The position numbers and the translations under genes were made by a program. Shown in pieces: positions 16,249 to 24,589 of a DNA stretch of 64,000 nucleotides. The number at the start of each line of letters is the position of its first letter. Positions within the stretch are counted from its first letter, which is position 1. Source of the DNA: Clostridiales bacterium (GTDB taxonomy: Bacteria > Bacillota > Clostridia > Oscillospirales > Acutalibacteraceae); assembly GCA_019422525.1 (NCBI GenBank), contig JAHZDE010000006.1:107018-171017 (forward strand), read 5' to 3'. The notes beneath the pieces were generated by a model, which was not told the DNA's origin, searched no databases, and saw only the letters and a program-made list of their open reading frames with translations.

Positions 16249-17124
16249 TCATTGGCCGGAGAGAACAAACTGCCGGAAATTACGGGCTGCCGGAGAGAGA
16301 AGCGCATCGTTATTATTCACCACAAAAAATTCCCGTTTATAGGGAGGAGTGCTGATTTGCAGAATCGACAGGTTTAACTTGAGAAGCAGGTCCATATAAG
16401 GGACTACGGCAATGCCGAACCCCTGGGCCACCAATCCCGCAATGACTTGGTCTTCCTCCGTTTCATAGGCAATTTTAGGCGAGCCGCCAACCTGTGCAAA
16501 CAAGCTGTCTGTCAAAGCGCGAAGGCCGGAACTCCTGGTAAAACAGACCTGCGGATAGGGGAGGGCTTCTGCCAGGTCGATGCTGTGCCGGTCGGACAGA
16601 GGATGATTTTTGGGAACAATCAGCACCAAATCCTGACGGGTCACGGGAACTGCCGTCACATGCAGCCCCGGCGAAGGTTTGGAACAGAACACCAAGTCAT
16701 ATTTTTGGGATAAAAGCCCTTCCAGCAGAGCCTGTGTCCGTTCGGTGTGAAATTCAAACTGGATATTTTTTCCGGGGTTGGCCTCCAGAAACCGGGCAGC
16801 CGCTTTTGGGATATAATCCACCCCCAATACCCGCAGGAATCCCAGCCGAATCAGCCCTTCTCCCTGAGCACTGTGCCGCAGGGATGTGATTCCCTGTTCC
16901 AGTGTGGCAAGGGTCCGCCGGGAGCAATCCAAAAATTCCTCGCCAAAACGGGTCAGCACCGTGTTCCGCCCAGATTTTTCAAACAGGGGCACACCCAATT
17001 CTGTTTCCAGTTGGTGGATGGCATGGCTCAAGCTGGGCTGGGTGATGCACAGCTGTTCGGCGGCTTTGGTATAATGCTGTACTTCCGCCAGTTTTACAAA
17101 ATAGCGCAGATAATCAAGGTTCAT
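16249..17124 (-). CDS. LysR family transcriptional regulator
   Basis: The 291-residue protein starts MNLDYLRYFVKLAEVQHYTKAAE: LysR HTH at residues 1-60 and a substrate-binding domain from about 90 (CynR/YwbI-like in appearance). ATG 17124 follows GGAAGGAG. It is divergent from the YczE-type membrane protein gene with a shared 121-base control region that contains GATAG/CTATC dyads near 17165-17185. By LysR custom it likely regulates that gene and itself. Confidence 0.9.
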   Translation of the reverse strand: MNLDYLRYFVKLAEVQHYTKAAEQLCITQPSLSHAIHQLETELGVPLFEKSGRNTVLTRFGEEFLDCSRRTLATLEQGITSLRHSAQGEGLIRLGFLRVLGVDYIPKAAARFLEANPGKNIQFEFHTERTQALLEGLLSQKYDLVFCSKPSPGLHVTAVPVTRQDLVLIVPKNHPLSDRHSIDLAEALPYPQVCFTRSSGLRALTDSLFAQVGGSPKIAYETEEDQVIAGLVAQGFGIAVVPYMDLLLKLNLSILQISTPPYKREFFVVNNNDALLSPAARNFRQFVLSGQ

Positions 17125-17245
17125 GCCCGTTCGCTCCTTCCTGATATCAATAGTATACCACAATTGATAGATAGCTTCTATCGTTTTATCAAAATTATGT
17201 ATTTTACACTGGACAGCTATCAGCCTACAATACAACAGAAAGATT

Positions 17246-17953
17246 TTGAAAAAGCTTGGGGGCTTCTATACCGTGGAAAATCAAACATTTCCGAATCGGC
17301 TTCATGTGTTTCGTGGTGAGGCGGCACTGGTCATTGCGGTAATCATCAATTCGTTCGGCGTGGTACTCATGCTCTATTCCGGCGCCGGAATTTCCGCCAT
17401 TTCCAGCGTACCATTTGCCTTTTCGGAGGTATTGCCGTTTTTCTCCTTGGGAACTTGGACCTATCTGTTTCAGGCGGCACTGGTGTTTAGCTTAATGGTG
17501 ATGCGCAAGCGGTTTGTACCGTCTTATCTGTTTAGCTTTGTGGTGGGATTTGCCTTCAGTGAGCTGCTGGATGTAAACGAGCTTTGGATTGGAATACTTC
17601 CTACGACATTAGTAGACTGCGTAATATACTTTATCATCAGTTATCTGCTCATTTGTCTGGGAATTGCCCTTTCCAACCGTTGCCGCCTTCCGATTATTCC
17701 TACCGACTTGTTTCCCCGGGAGCTGTCACAGATTGTAGGGGTTGGCTATCCCCGAATCAAAATTGGGTTCGACGCCATTTGCCTGATTGTAACGGCTGTT
17801 TTGACATTCTGCTTCCTGGGATGGATTGATGGTCTGGGAATTGGCACAGTGCTGGCGGCACTGACTATGGGAAAAGTCATTGGCGTTATAGGAAACTGGC
17901 TGGACAAGCATTTTTCATTTGTCGTCTATCAGCGGCAAAAGAGAAACGGATAA
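17246..17953 (+). CDS. YczE/YyaS/YitT-type integral membrane protein
   Basis: About 226-235 residues with five hydrophobic segments. The motifs ALVIAVIINSFGVVLMLYSG, GISAISSVPFAFS and LPTTLVDCVIYFIISY match the YczE/DUF6198-like group of unknown role. The start is uncertain: TTG at 17246 follows AGAAAG, while GTG at 17273 gives a more usual N-terminus. It is paired divergently with a LysR regulator. A structured terminator follows. Confidence 0.78.
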   Translation: MKKLGGFYTVENQTFPNRLHVFRGEAALVIAVIINSFGVVLMLYSGAGISAISSVPFAFSEVLPFFSLGTWTYLFQAALVFSLMVMRKRFVPSYLFSFVVGFAFSELLDVNELWIGILPTTLVDCVIYFIISYLLICLGIALSNRCRLPIIPTDLFPRELSQIVGVGYPRIKIGFDAICLIVTAVLTFCFLGWIDGLGIGTVLAALTMGKVIGVIGNWLDKHFSFVVYQRQKRNG

Positions 17954-17965
17954 AAAATCTATTGT

Positions 17966-18054
17966 AAAAAGGCCTGCCACATATGAACTGAACCAGCAAA
18001 AACGGACAGCTGTCTGGATAATCTGGGGCGGTTCAAAGAGAGCAGGCCTTTTTT
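17966..18054 (+). terminator. Long structured terminator
   Basis: AAAAAGGCCTGC (17966-17977) pairs with GCAGGCCTTTTTT (18042-18054). The roughly 64-base interior can form further helices (TGAACC with GGTTCA, and GGACAGCTGTC). This is longer than an ordinary terminator loop. Confidence 0.75.
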
Positions 18055-18101
18055 AAATTTGGATGCCCCTTAGCGAAAAAGGTCAAGGAGGAAGTATCAT
18101 C

Positions 18102-18845
18102 GTGGAAAAAGAATTTACAGGAAAATATGCCATTGTAACGGGAGGAGCAAGAGGAATCGGGTTTGCATCGGCAAAAGTTTTGGCTCAAAGAGGACTGTCC
18201 GGTGTTATTTTGGCAGATATGAATTTGGAAACAGCTCAAAAAAGTGCAGAAGAGCTGGAGGCGGAAACCGGTTGCCAGTGCTATGCTTATCGGGTGAACG
18301 TAGCATTGCCGGAGAATATTGAAGCGCTTTTTCGTTTTGCGGAAGAGACATTTCCTGCCCTTCATATCCTCATTAACAGCGCCGGTGTTTGCCCGGTCAC
18401 GCCGGTGGAAGAGCTGGATGCTGAAAAGTGGGACTGGTGCATGAATATCAACCTGCGCGGCGCCCATCTTTGTGTCCGCGAAGCCGTGAAGAGAATGAAA
18501 GAGCAAAAGTATGGGAAAATTATCAACATTTCTTCGTTGGCAGCGCGTATTGGCGGAATAGCTTCTTCGGTCAGCTATGCAGCCTCTAAAGGCGGCTTGC
18601 TGGCAGCTACCAAAAGCTATGCCAAGCTATTTGGGTCTTATGGTATCAACGTGAATGCTGTTTGTCCCGGTGTGGTGAATACAGCTATGACCGCCAATAC
18701 CGAGTATTCCGCGTCACAAATTCCCCTTGGCCGGTTGGGGGAAACCTCTGATATTGCTGGTGTGATTGCCTTTTTGGCCAGCGATGATTCCCGGTATATT
18801 ACCGGAGCGGGCATTGACGTGAACGGCGGTCAATTTATGCTGTAA
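18102..18845 (+). CDS. SDR family NAD(P)-dependent oxidoreductase
   Basis: The 247-residue classical short-chain dehydrogenase has the cofactor motif TGGARGIG (about residues 13-20), NSAGV for the NNAG motif, and the catalytic Ser in NISSLAAR, then YAASKGG (Tyr and Lys of YxxxK). It ends VNGGQFML, where family members usually read DGG. The GTG start at 18102 has AAGGAGG ten bases upstream; an in-frame ATG at 18063 lacks one. It is a single gene between two terminators, and its substrate is unknown. Confidence 0.9.
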   Translation: MEKEFTGKYAIVTGGARGIGFASAKVLAQRGLSGVILADMNLETAQKSAEELEAETGCQCYAYRVNVALPENIEALFRFAEETFPALHILINSAGVCPVTPVEELDAEKWDWCMNINLRGAHLCVREAVKRMKEQKYGKIINISSLAARIGGIASSVSYAASKGGLLAATKSYAKLFGSYGINVNAVCPGVVNTAMTANTEYSASQIPLGRLGETSDIAGVIAFLASDDSRYITGAGIDVNGGQFML

Positions 18846-18859
18846 TTAAATAAAAATAG

Positions 18860-18908
18860 AAAAAGAGGTCGAACCTGGAAGCTTTTTCCCCGGTCCGGCC
18901 TCTTTTTT
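18860..18908. terminator. Terminator between convergent genes
   Basis: AAAAAGAGGTC pairs with GGCCTCTTTTTT, with a GC-rich inner helix. It serves the SDR gene and probably the DUF4097 gene on the other strand. Confidence 0.8.
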
Positions 18909-18930
18909 ATCTGATATAGCCTGTTGAAAA

Positions 18931-19680
18931 TTACGGGAATACCACACTGACGCTGCCCATTTTGCAATGAATCTGAATAGTCTGGCCGGAGCCGTTATTG
19001 ATGCTTTGGCTGCCATTTGCCCCGGCATACTGCTGGTCGCCAATTCCAATATGGCCCATACTGTAAGAAAGCTCATAGTTGTAATCGGTGGACTTTCCGG
19101 TCAGCTGTAGCACTGTTTCGCCCAAAAGGTGCTCCACCGATGCATCTTTACTGATACTGCCGGTGAAATGAATGGCGCCACCGTCGCAGCTGGTTTGCAA
19201 ATTCCCAGTTTGTAAATCTTGAGCATTGAGTGCACCGCCGTTGGCAGAAAGGCTGACGTTTTGGAAAACAAAATTTTCCGGTACAGTAACCGTGATATGA
19301 TTGTCCACAGTATTGCTGCCTGTTACCACATAGGTGCCATTCTTCACAGATGATTCAAATTCACCACCAGTGCTGTCGGATACCTGAAAGTCTTTTCCCG
19401 GAACAATATCCAGCGCGCCATGTGTGATGGAGCACTGCAGGCCGGTAATGTTATTTTCCGAAGTTTCTCCACCTATCTCTTCCGCAGAAGTGGTCGGGGA
19501 ATCCTGCTTGCTGGTTTCATCCGCAGAGCTTTTCTGAGACGAGGACGCAGAATCTGAGACCGAGGATGACGGTGAAGGTTGGGTTTCGCTTTTTTGCATG
19601 GAAAGGCGTCCCACCCAAAAAGCAAGCCCTACAACAATGAGAAGCAGAAATACGACAATACCCTTTAGAAATTTTTCCAT
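18931..19680 (-). CDS. Membrane-anchored DUF4097-type beta-repeat protein
   Basis: The 249-residue protein has one N-terminal membrane helix (about residues 7-24), a Ser/Gln-rich linker (about 35-80) and a beta-helix-like C-terminal half with VENHITVTVPENF-type strands characteristic of DUF4097/adhesin-like proteins. ATG 19680 follows GGAGGG. It is probably exposed outside the membrane. DUF4097 proteins are often tied to envelope stress regulators, but none is adjacent here. Confidence 0.72.
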   Translation of the reverse strand: MEKFLKGIVVFLLLIVVGLAFWVGRLSMQKSETQPSPSSSVSDSASSSQKSSADETSKQDSPTTSAEEIGGETSENNITGLQCSITHGALDIVPGKDFQVSDSTGGEFESSVKNGTYVVTGSNTVDNHITVTVPENFVFQNVSLSANGGALNAQDLQTGNLQTSCDGGAIHFTGSISKDASVEHLLGETVLQLTGKSTDYNYELSYSMGHIGIGDQQYAGANGSQSINNGSGQTIQIHCKMGSVSVVFP

Positions 19681-19841
19681 TGAAAACCCTCCTTTTTCTT
19701 CTTTTATTTTACGCCTTTTTTTCTGACAGTGTAAGAGGACGATACACAGAAAATCATTTTTTTTCTTTCTGTGGAAATTAGGAACATTGCCCAATTAGTG
19801 CAGGAGTTACTGGAGAATACGGACAGATTTCTTAAGGATAT

Positions 19842-19875
19842 AAAAAAGAGCCCGCCTGATCAAATAGGCGAGCTC
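19842..19875 (-). terminator. Terminator-like hairpin
   Basis: GAGC-CGCCT pairs with AGGCG-GCTC, and the minus strand then reads a run of six T. It would end the FMN-binding protein gene, although it lies about 100 bases after its stop. The gap contains nothing else I can name. Confidence 0.65.
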
Positions 19876-19973
19876 CCAAATTGTCGATAAACCTATTGCC
19901 CCAAAAGGCGGTGGGGAGGTTCTTACTTACAAGCTTTTGGCTTTTCAGAAATGCCGTTTATACTGGAAGGCCT

Positions 19974-20366
19974 TCAAAACGTTACGGTCCGGGGAGCCTC
20001 TGTAAAGGAAGAGAAGACTGCGGTTCCGTGTTCCAGTGCAAAAATCTGGGTGTTTCCGTCACCGGCCTGGTACATTTTCTGCAAGGACGGATAGGCAGTC
20101 AGCATATGTTCTTGGGCTTCGATTCTCGAATCCTCCACTGCTGTAGCAGCTACACGCAGCCAATGCTGGCCGTCAAAAGCACAGATTTCCACTTTGGGGT
20201 TTTGCAAAATCTGTTTGGATACCTCTTTTACCTTGCCAGTCTGGATGGTGAGCCTTCCATCAAAGCAGTCGATGGTGCCGAAGGGGCGGACCCGCGGCTG
20301 GTCTCCGTCCATGGTAGCAAGATAGTAAGTACCACACTTTTTCAGAAATTCATAGACTTCCTGCAT
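19974..20366 (-). CDS. Pyridoxamine 5'-phosphate oxidase family (FMN split-barrel) protein
   Basis: The 130-residue protein has the split-barrel pattern TYYLATMDGDQPRVRPFG (about residues 14-31) and VEICAFDG, as in small general-stress/NimA-like FMN-binding proteins. ATG 20366 has AGGAGG eight bases upstream. These proteins bind FMN or F420-like cofactors; the substrate is unknown. It is transcribed away from the sporulation block. Confidence 0.85.
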   Translation of the reverse strand: MQEVYEFLKKCGTYYLATMDGDQPRVRPFGTIDCFDGRLTIQTGKVKEVSKQILQNPKVEICAFDGQHWLRVAATAVEDSRIEAQEHMLTAYPSLQKMYQAGDGNTQIFALEHGTAVFSSFTEAPRTVTF

Positions 20367-20480
20367 CAAAATGACCTCCTTTAAATCTTTGTATTTCCAT
20401 TATATCACATTGTGCAACAGGAAAATAGAAAAACAGGGGAGAAAAACCAAAATATCCGATTTATCGTCATGTAGAGGAGG

Positions 20481-20509
20481 GAATAGAACCGGTTTACGCC
20501 GCATATGTT
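20481..20509 (+). promoter_or_regulatory. Possible sigma-E (mother-cell) promoter before yabP
   Basis: GAATAGA (20481-20487) and CATATGTT (20502-20509) are close to the sigma-E pattern (ATA-type -35, CATACANT -10) with fitting spacing. This agrees with yabP being a mother-cell gene in Bacillus. The match is imperfect. Confidence 0.4.
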
Positions 20510-20556
20510 GAACTGGGAAAACTCATTTAGAGGAAAGCAGAAAGGATGTGGCGTAT

Positions 20557-20862
20557 ATGACCATTGTGTCTTCCGAAATCAAGACGGGCGGAGAAAAACA
20601 GCCGGGGGCGGCCCCTCATAATCTGGTGCTGGAAAACCGCCGTCATTTAACGGCCGTCGGGGTTATGAATGTAGACAGCTATGATGAAGAAAGCATTGCA
20701 GCCAATACCCATGGAGGACCGCTGTTGATACGGGGAAAAAACCTGCATTTGGATAGGCTGAACACGGAAACCGGCGAGCTGACAGTGACGGGAGAGATTT
20801 CTTCCATGAGCTATGGGGAGGCAAAGCCGCAGGGCTCTTTTTTCTCCCGGCTCTTCCGGTAG
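20557..20862 (+). CDS. yabP: Sporulation protein YabP
   Basis: The 101-residue YabP/YqfC-fold protein has NLVLENRRHLTAVGVMNVDS (about residues 24-43) followed by an LLIRGKNLHL strand. In Bacillus YabP and YabQ are required for spore cortex formation. The ATG at 20557 has AAAGGA ten bases upstream; a GTG at 20548 is too close to it. The order yabP-yabQ-divIC-yabR is the standard Firmicutes order, which supports all four calls. Confidence 0.9.
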   Translation: MTIVSSEIKTGGEKQPGAAPHNLVLENRRHLTAVGVMNVDSYDEESIAANTHGGPLLIRGKNLHLDRLNTETGELTVTGEISSMSYGEAKPQGSFFSRLFR

Positions 20863-20866
20863 TGGA

Positions 20867-21331
20867 ATGATGGCGGAAGAATTTGTCCCCGGGTTTTTGC
20901 TGGCTCTGGGGGCGGGGGTGCTGCTGGGAGCTGTATATGACGGTTTTCGGGTGCTGCGGATGGTGCTGGGCGGCGGGCGGAATCAGCAGTTTGTTTTTGA
21001 TTTGTTATTTATGGCCTCTGCCGCACTGGTAACATTTGTAGTGGCGCTGGCTGCTGAATCGGGCCAGCTGCGGTTTTATCAGCTGGCCGGAGAAGGAATC
21101 GGCATGTGCCTGTGGGGGCTTACTTTTGGAGAAATGACGATATGGGCGGCTACACTCATTCGAACCTTAATACAAAGAATCTCGAAGCTTTTCCGGAAAC
21201 TGTATGGATGGTTATCTTCCTGTTGCTGCCGGGCTGTGGGGCGGTTTAGTAGGAAAAGAAGTAAAAAAATGAAAAATAAACGGGGGAAAGCGAAAAAATC
21301 CCTTGAAACAGGAAGGGAGAGTAGTGTATAA
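20867..21331 (+). CDS. yabQ: Spore cortex biosynthesis protein YabQ
   Basis: The 154-residue protein has about four hydrophobic segments in the first 110 residues (GFLLALGAGVLLGAVYDGFR is characteristic of YabQ) and a strongly basic C-terminal tail of Lys/Arg. It begins four bases after the yabP stop, with only a weak ribosome site, so translation is probably coupled. It works with YabP in cortex assembly in the mother cell. Confidence 0.85.
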   Translation: MMAEEFVPGFLLALGAGVLLGAVYDGFRVLRMVLGGGRNQQFVFDLLFMASAALVTFVVALAAESGQLRFYQLAGEGIGMCLWGLTFGEMTIWAATLIRTLIQRISKLFRKLYGWLSSCCCRAVGRFSRKRSKKMKNKRGKAKKSLETGRESSV

Positions 21332-21390
21332 TCAAGAAAGTCAGAAGATTCCCACAGGGGAAATTGAATTTCTGAAAAGGAGGAGCAAAA

Positions 21391-21693
21391 ATGCGTGTGT
21401 TGAAGAAGAAAAAAATAAAGGGCAGCATGTTGCTCCGGTTTTCCATTTTGTGTTTGATTGTCTATGTGATGGCCGCTTTGATTAACCAGCAGATTCAGAT
21501 TAACCAGAAGCGCAGCGAGCTGGACAGCCTGAATAACCAGATTCAGGTGCAGGAAGTGGAAAACGAAGAACTGCGCCATACCATTGACGCCAATGCAGAG
21601 GACGGCAGTGAGTATGCAGAGCGGGTAGCCAGGGAGGAACTGGATTATGCAAAAAACGGAGAGCGCGTGTTTATCATCATTTCCGGTGAATAA
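21391..21693 (+). CDS. divIC: Septum formation initiator DivIC/FtsB-like protein
   Basis: The 100-residue protein has a basic N-terminus, a single membrane helix (about residues 11-29) and a coiled coil (QINQKRSELDSLNNQIQVQE), ending in the DivIC/FtsB-type VAREELDYAKNGERVF motif. It would sit in the divisome with FtsL and DivIB. Position between yabQ and yabR is the standard one. A good AGGAGG site precedes the ATG. Confidence 0.92.
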   Translation: MRVLKKKKIKGSMLLRFSILCLIVYVMAALINQQIQINQKRSELDSLNNQIQVQEVENEELRHTIDANAEDGSEYAERVAREELDYAKNGERVFIIISGE

Positions 21694-21741
21694 AGGGCGC
21701 CTCTGGTTTTGATTTATATTTAAGGAGGAAAACATTCAGGT

Positions 21742-22242
21742 ATGCAGCTGGAGGTAGGATCGATTCTGGAAGGCAAGGTCACTGGTATCACGAAGTTCGG
21801 GGCGTTTGTTGAACTGCCCGGGGGAAAAACCGGTATGGTACATATTTCGGAAATTGCCCCCACATTTGTCAAGGAAATCCGGGATTTCGTCACCGAGAAT
21901 CAAACAGTGAAAGTCAAGGTGCTCAGCATCAGCGAGGAAGGGAAAATCAGCCTGTCGATGAAGAAGGCGTTGGATCCTGCGCAGCAGCAGCCTCAGCGGA
22001 GAGAGCAGAGAGGCGGCAATGGGCCCCGTGCTCCCCGTGCTCCCCGTCAGCCCCGGCCGGCGGCTGTCAGCCCCGGACGTCCCGGCAACTATGAATGGCA
22101 GAGCCGCCGTAATGAGGGCGGCAGCTTTGAGGACATGATGTCCCGCTTTAAGCAGAGCAGCGATGAGAAAATGTCCGACTTGAAACGGGCCGTAGAGAGC
22201 AAGCGCGGCGGGTTCTCCCGTCACAATAACCCTCGAGGCTGA
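21742..22242 (+). CDS. yabR: S1-domain RNA-binding protein YabR
   Basis: The 166-residue protein has one S1 domain at residues 1-72 (EGKVTGITKFGAFVELPGG, then GMVHISEIA). The rest is a low-complexity Arg/Pro/Gly tail with repeated RAPRAPRQPRP units and a short helical end containing SFEDMMSRFKQSSDEKM, which recurs in this family. It is likely to bind RNA. In Bacillus spoIIE follows this block; here it does not. Confidence 0.88.
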   Translation: MQLEVGSILEGKVTGITKFGAFVELPGGKTGMVHISEIAPTFVKEIRDFVTENQTVKVKVLSISEEGKISLSMKKALDPAQQQPQRREQRGGNGPRAPRAPRQPRPAAVSPGRPGNYEWQSRRNEGGSFEDMMSRFKQSSDEKMSDLKRAVESKRGGFSRHNNPRG

Positions 22243-22275
22243 AATTATATACAGCCGAGAATTCATGATCTATCA

Positions 22276-22308
22276 GGCGGCGGGAGGAAAACTCCCTGCC
22301 GCTTTTCT
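22276..22308 (+). terminator. Terminator after yabR
   Basis: GGCGGCGGGAG pairs with CTCCCTGCCGC around GGAAAA, followed by TTTTCTTTT. It lies 20 bases before the next start, so the amidohydrolase may depend on partial readthrough. Confidence 0.8.
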
Positions 22309-22327
22309 TTTATAAGGAGGAAACCCG

Positions 22328-23482
22328 ATGCTGATAAAAAATGCAGCCCTTCATACCATGGAGGGCTTGGACTATGAAAATGGCTGGCTGGCAGCTGATA
22401 ACGGCGTAATTGTAGGGCTGGGGCCTATGGAGACCTGTCCCGAGAAGGTGGGGGAAGAGTGGCTGGATTTGGAAGGCGCCCATGTATACCCCGGTTTTAT
22501 TGATGCCCATACCCATTTGGGCATGTGGGAGGACGGACTAACCTTTGAAGGAGATGACGGCAACGAGGAAACCGACCCCATTACTCCCCAACTTCGGGCT
22601 ATTGACGCACTGAATCCTATGGACCGGTGTTTCCGGGAGGCGCTGGAAAGCGGCGTGACCACGGTGGTAACCGGTCCTGGCAGTGCAAACCCCATTGGCG
22701 GACAGATGGCAGCTGTGAAAACCTATGGGAAATGTATCGATAAGATGATTGTCAAAGCACCCCTTGCCATCAAAATGGCACTGGGGGAAAACCCAAAAAG
22801 CGTGTATCACGGCAAAAACCAGACCCCTGTTACCCGTATGGCTACCGCGGCGTTGATTCGAGAGCAGCTGTATAAGGCCCAGCGGTATCTGGACGACATG
22901 GACAAGGCGCTGGCCGAAGAAGATGTGGATATGCCGGAATATGACATCCGGTGTGAAGCGCTGCTGCCCTTGCTGCGGGGAGAAATCCAGGCCCATATCC
23001 ACTGCCATCGGGCAGACGATATTTTTACCGCCATCCGCATCGGCGAGGAGTTCGGGCTGGATTATGTGATTGTCCACGGCACCGAAGGCCATTTGATCGC
23101 CGATGAGCTGGCTGAAAAGCATGTGCGGGTTCTCAGTGGGCCGATTCTGTGTGACCGCTCCAAACCGGAACTGCGGAACCTGACCCCTGCCTGTCCGGGA
23201 AAGCTGTATGAGGCTGGGGTAGAGACTGCACTGATTACCGATCATCCGGTGATTCCCCTGCAATATTTGTCCTTGTGCGCTGGGCTGGCCGCACGGGAAG
23301 GCATGGACAGGGAAGCCGCACTGCGGGCCATTACCATTGAACCGGCCCGGATTTGCGGGATTGACAATCGTGTAGGTTCGCTGGCAGTGGGCAAGGATGC
23401 CGACTGCGTGGTGTTCCGCCAAGACCCCCTGACACTGGCAGCTAAGCCGGAGCGGGTGTTTGCAGGCGGACAGGAAGTGTAA
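22328..23482 (+). CDS. Amidohydrolase (imidazolonepropionase-like)
   Basis: The 384-residue metal-dependent hydrolase has the N-terminal metal motif DAHTHLGMWEDG (about residues 59-70), further His candidates in HIHCHRADD and VIVHGTEGH, and Asp in LITDHPV. The C-terminal beta-sandwich ends AVGKDADCVVF as in this superfamily. The substrate is a cyclic amide or similar compound and cannot be told. It is followed 16 bases later by a fumarase-type subunit, so the two are probably cotranscribed. Confidence 0.9.
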   Translation: MLIKNAALHTMEGLDYENGWLAADNGVIVGLGPMETCPEKVGEEWLDLEGAHVYPGFIDAHTHLGMWEDGLTFEGDDGNEETDPITPQLRAIDALNPMDRCFREALESGVTTVVTGPGSANPIGGQMAAVKTYGKCIDKMIVKAPLAIKMALGENPKSVYHGKNQTPVTRMATAALIREQLYKAQRYLDDMDKALAEEDVDMPEYDIRCEALLPLLRGEIQAHIHCHRADDIFTAIRIGEEFGLDYVIVHGTEGHLIADELAEKHVRVLSGPILCDRSKPELRNLTPACPGKLYEAGVETALITDHPVIPLQYLSLCAGLAAREGMDREAALRAITIEPARICGIDNRVGSLAVGKDADCVVFRQDPLTLAAKPERVFAGGQEV

Positions 23483-23498
23483 AAAGGAGGAATCCCTT

Positions 23499-24341
23499 AT
23501 GATACGTGTGATAGAAGTAGGTGAAATTACCCGGACGGTGCGCCGGCTGTGTATTGAAGCCAACCGGCAGCTTCCGGCAGATATGGAAGCCTGTATCCGC
23601 TGTGCCGCCGAAAAAGAGACTCACCCTATTGGGAAGTCCATTATGAAGGATATTTGCGACAATATGGACGCAGCCCGGGAACTGACGCTGCCGGTTTGTC
23701 AGGATACCGGCATGGCGGTGGTATTTGCCGAGGTGGGACAGGACGTCCATATTGATGGAAATTTTGAAGAAGCTGTCAACGAAGGGGTTCGCCAGGGCTA
23801 TGTAGAGGGTTTGTTGCGCTGCTCCGTGGTGGCCGATCCCATTCGCCGGGGCAATACCAATGACAACACGCCAGCAGTGCTCCACACCCGGTTGGTGCCC
23901 GGTGATAAGGTGCGGCTGATGGTGGCGCCCAAGGGCTTTGGCAGCGAGAATATGAGCCGGGTGATTATGCTGACCCCATCAGCTACCCGGGAGCAGATTA
24001 TCGGTGCAGTGGTGGAAACCGCCCGTCTGGCAGGCGCCAACCCCTGTCCACCCATGATGCTGGGAGTTGGCATTGGCGGAGACTTTGAGCTGTGCGCATT
24101 GCTTGCCAAAAAAGCCCTGTGCCGGCCGGTTTCCCAAAGAAATCCCGATCCCTTCTATGCACAGCTGGAAAAAGATATGCTGGAGGCGGTCAATCAGTTG
24201 GACATTGGGCCTCAGGGCTTTGGCGGCCTGACAACAGCACTGGCTGTCAATATTGAGCAGTATCCCACCCATATTGCCGGTTTACCGGTTGCTGTTAATG
24301 TAGGCTGTCATGTGACCCGTCACGGAGAAGCCGTACTCTAA
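23499..24341 (+). CDS. Class I fumarate hydratase-type alpha subunit (no beta partner beside it)
   Basis: The 280-residue protein matches the N-terminal half of Fe-S fumarase / L-tartrate dehydratase: LPVCQDTGMAVVF (Cys67), ANPCPPMMLGVGIGG (Cys183) and VNVGCHVTRH (Cys270) give the three cluster ligands. These enzymes hydrate fumarate or related diacids and need a beta subunit. Here the next gene is hpf and no beta subunit is found in the window. ATG 23499 has AAGGAGG upstream. Substrate specificity (fumarate or tartrate) cannot be decided. Confidence 0.88.
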   Translation: MIRVIEVGEITRTVRRLCIEANRQLPADMEACIRCAAEKETHPIGKSIMKDICDNMDAARELTLPVCQDTGMAVVFAEVGQDVHIDGNFEEAVNEGVRQGYVEGLLRCSVVADPIRRGNTNDNTPAVLHTRLVPGDKVRLMVAPKGFGSENMSRVIMLTPSATREQIIGAVVETARLAGANPCPPMMLGVGIGGDFELCALLAKKALCRPVSQRNPDPFYAQLEKDMLEAVNQLDIGPQGFGGLTTALAVNIEQYPTHIAGLPVAVNVGCHVTRHGEAVL

Positions 24342-24474
24342 ATTCCGGATTCGGGTGATTCCTATAAAACGATCTGTCGCGGCGAATTTTCGGAAATCTG
24401 TATACCTTTCAAAAAATGATATAATTTTTTTACAATCTATCTATAAAACCCTTTAAAACTTTTATCAATTGTGT

Positions 24475-24559
24475 TATACTATAACCACAGATACAGGCAG
24501 CTTCCCTGTGGGAGAGTTGCTGTGCCGGGAAAATCCGTTCCCGGATAAAAAGCTGCCTG
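24475..24559 (+). promoter_or_regulatory. Promoter (-10) and structured leader of hpf
   Basis: TATACT (24475-24480) is the likely -10. The leader then folds as a three-way junction: CAGGCAGCTT (24494-24503) pairs with AAGCTGCCTG (24550-24559), enclosing a small TCCC/GGGA hairpin and a hairpin CCGGGAA/TTCCCGG (24525-24544). No U-run follows, so it is a leader structure rather than a terminator. The start resembles that of the RNA at 31694. Confidence 0.55.
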
Positions 24560-24589
24560 CATAGTTTAAAAGTGTTAGGAGATGTTGGC

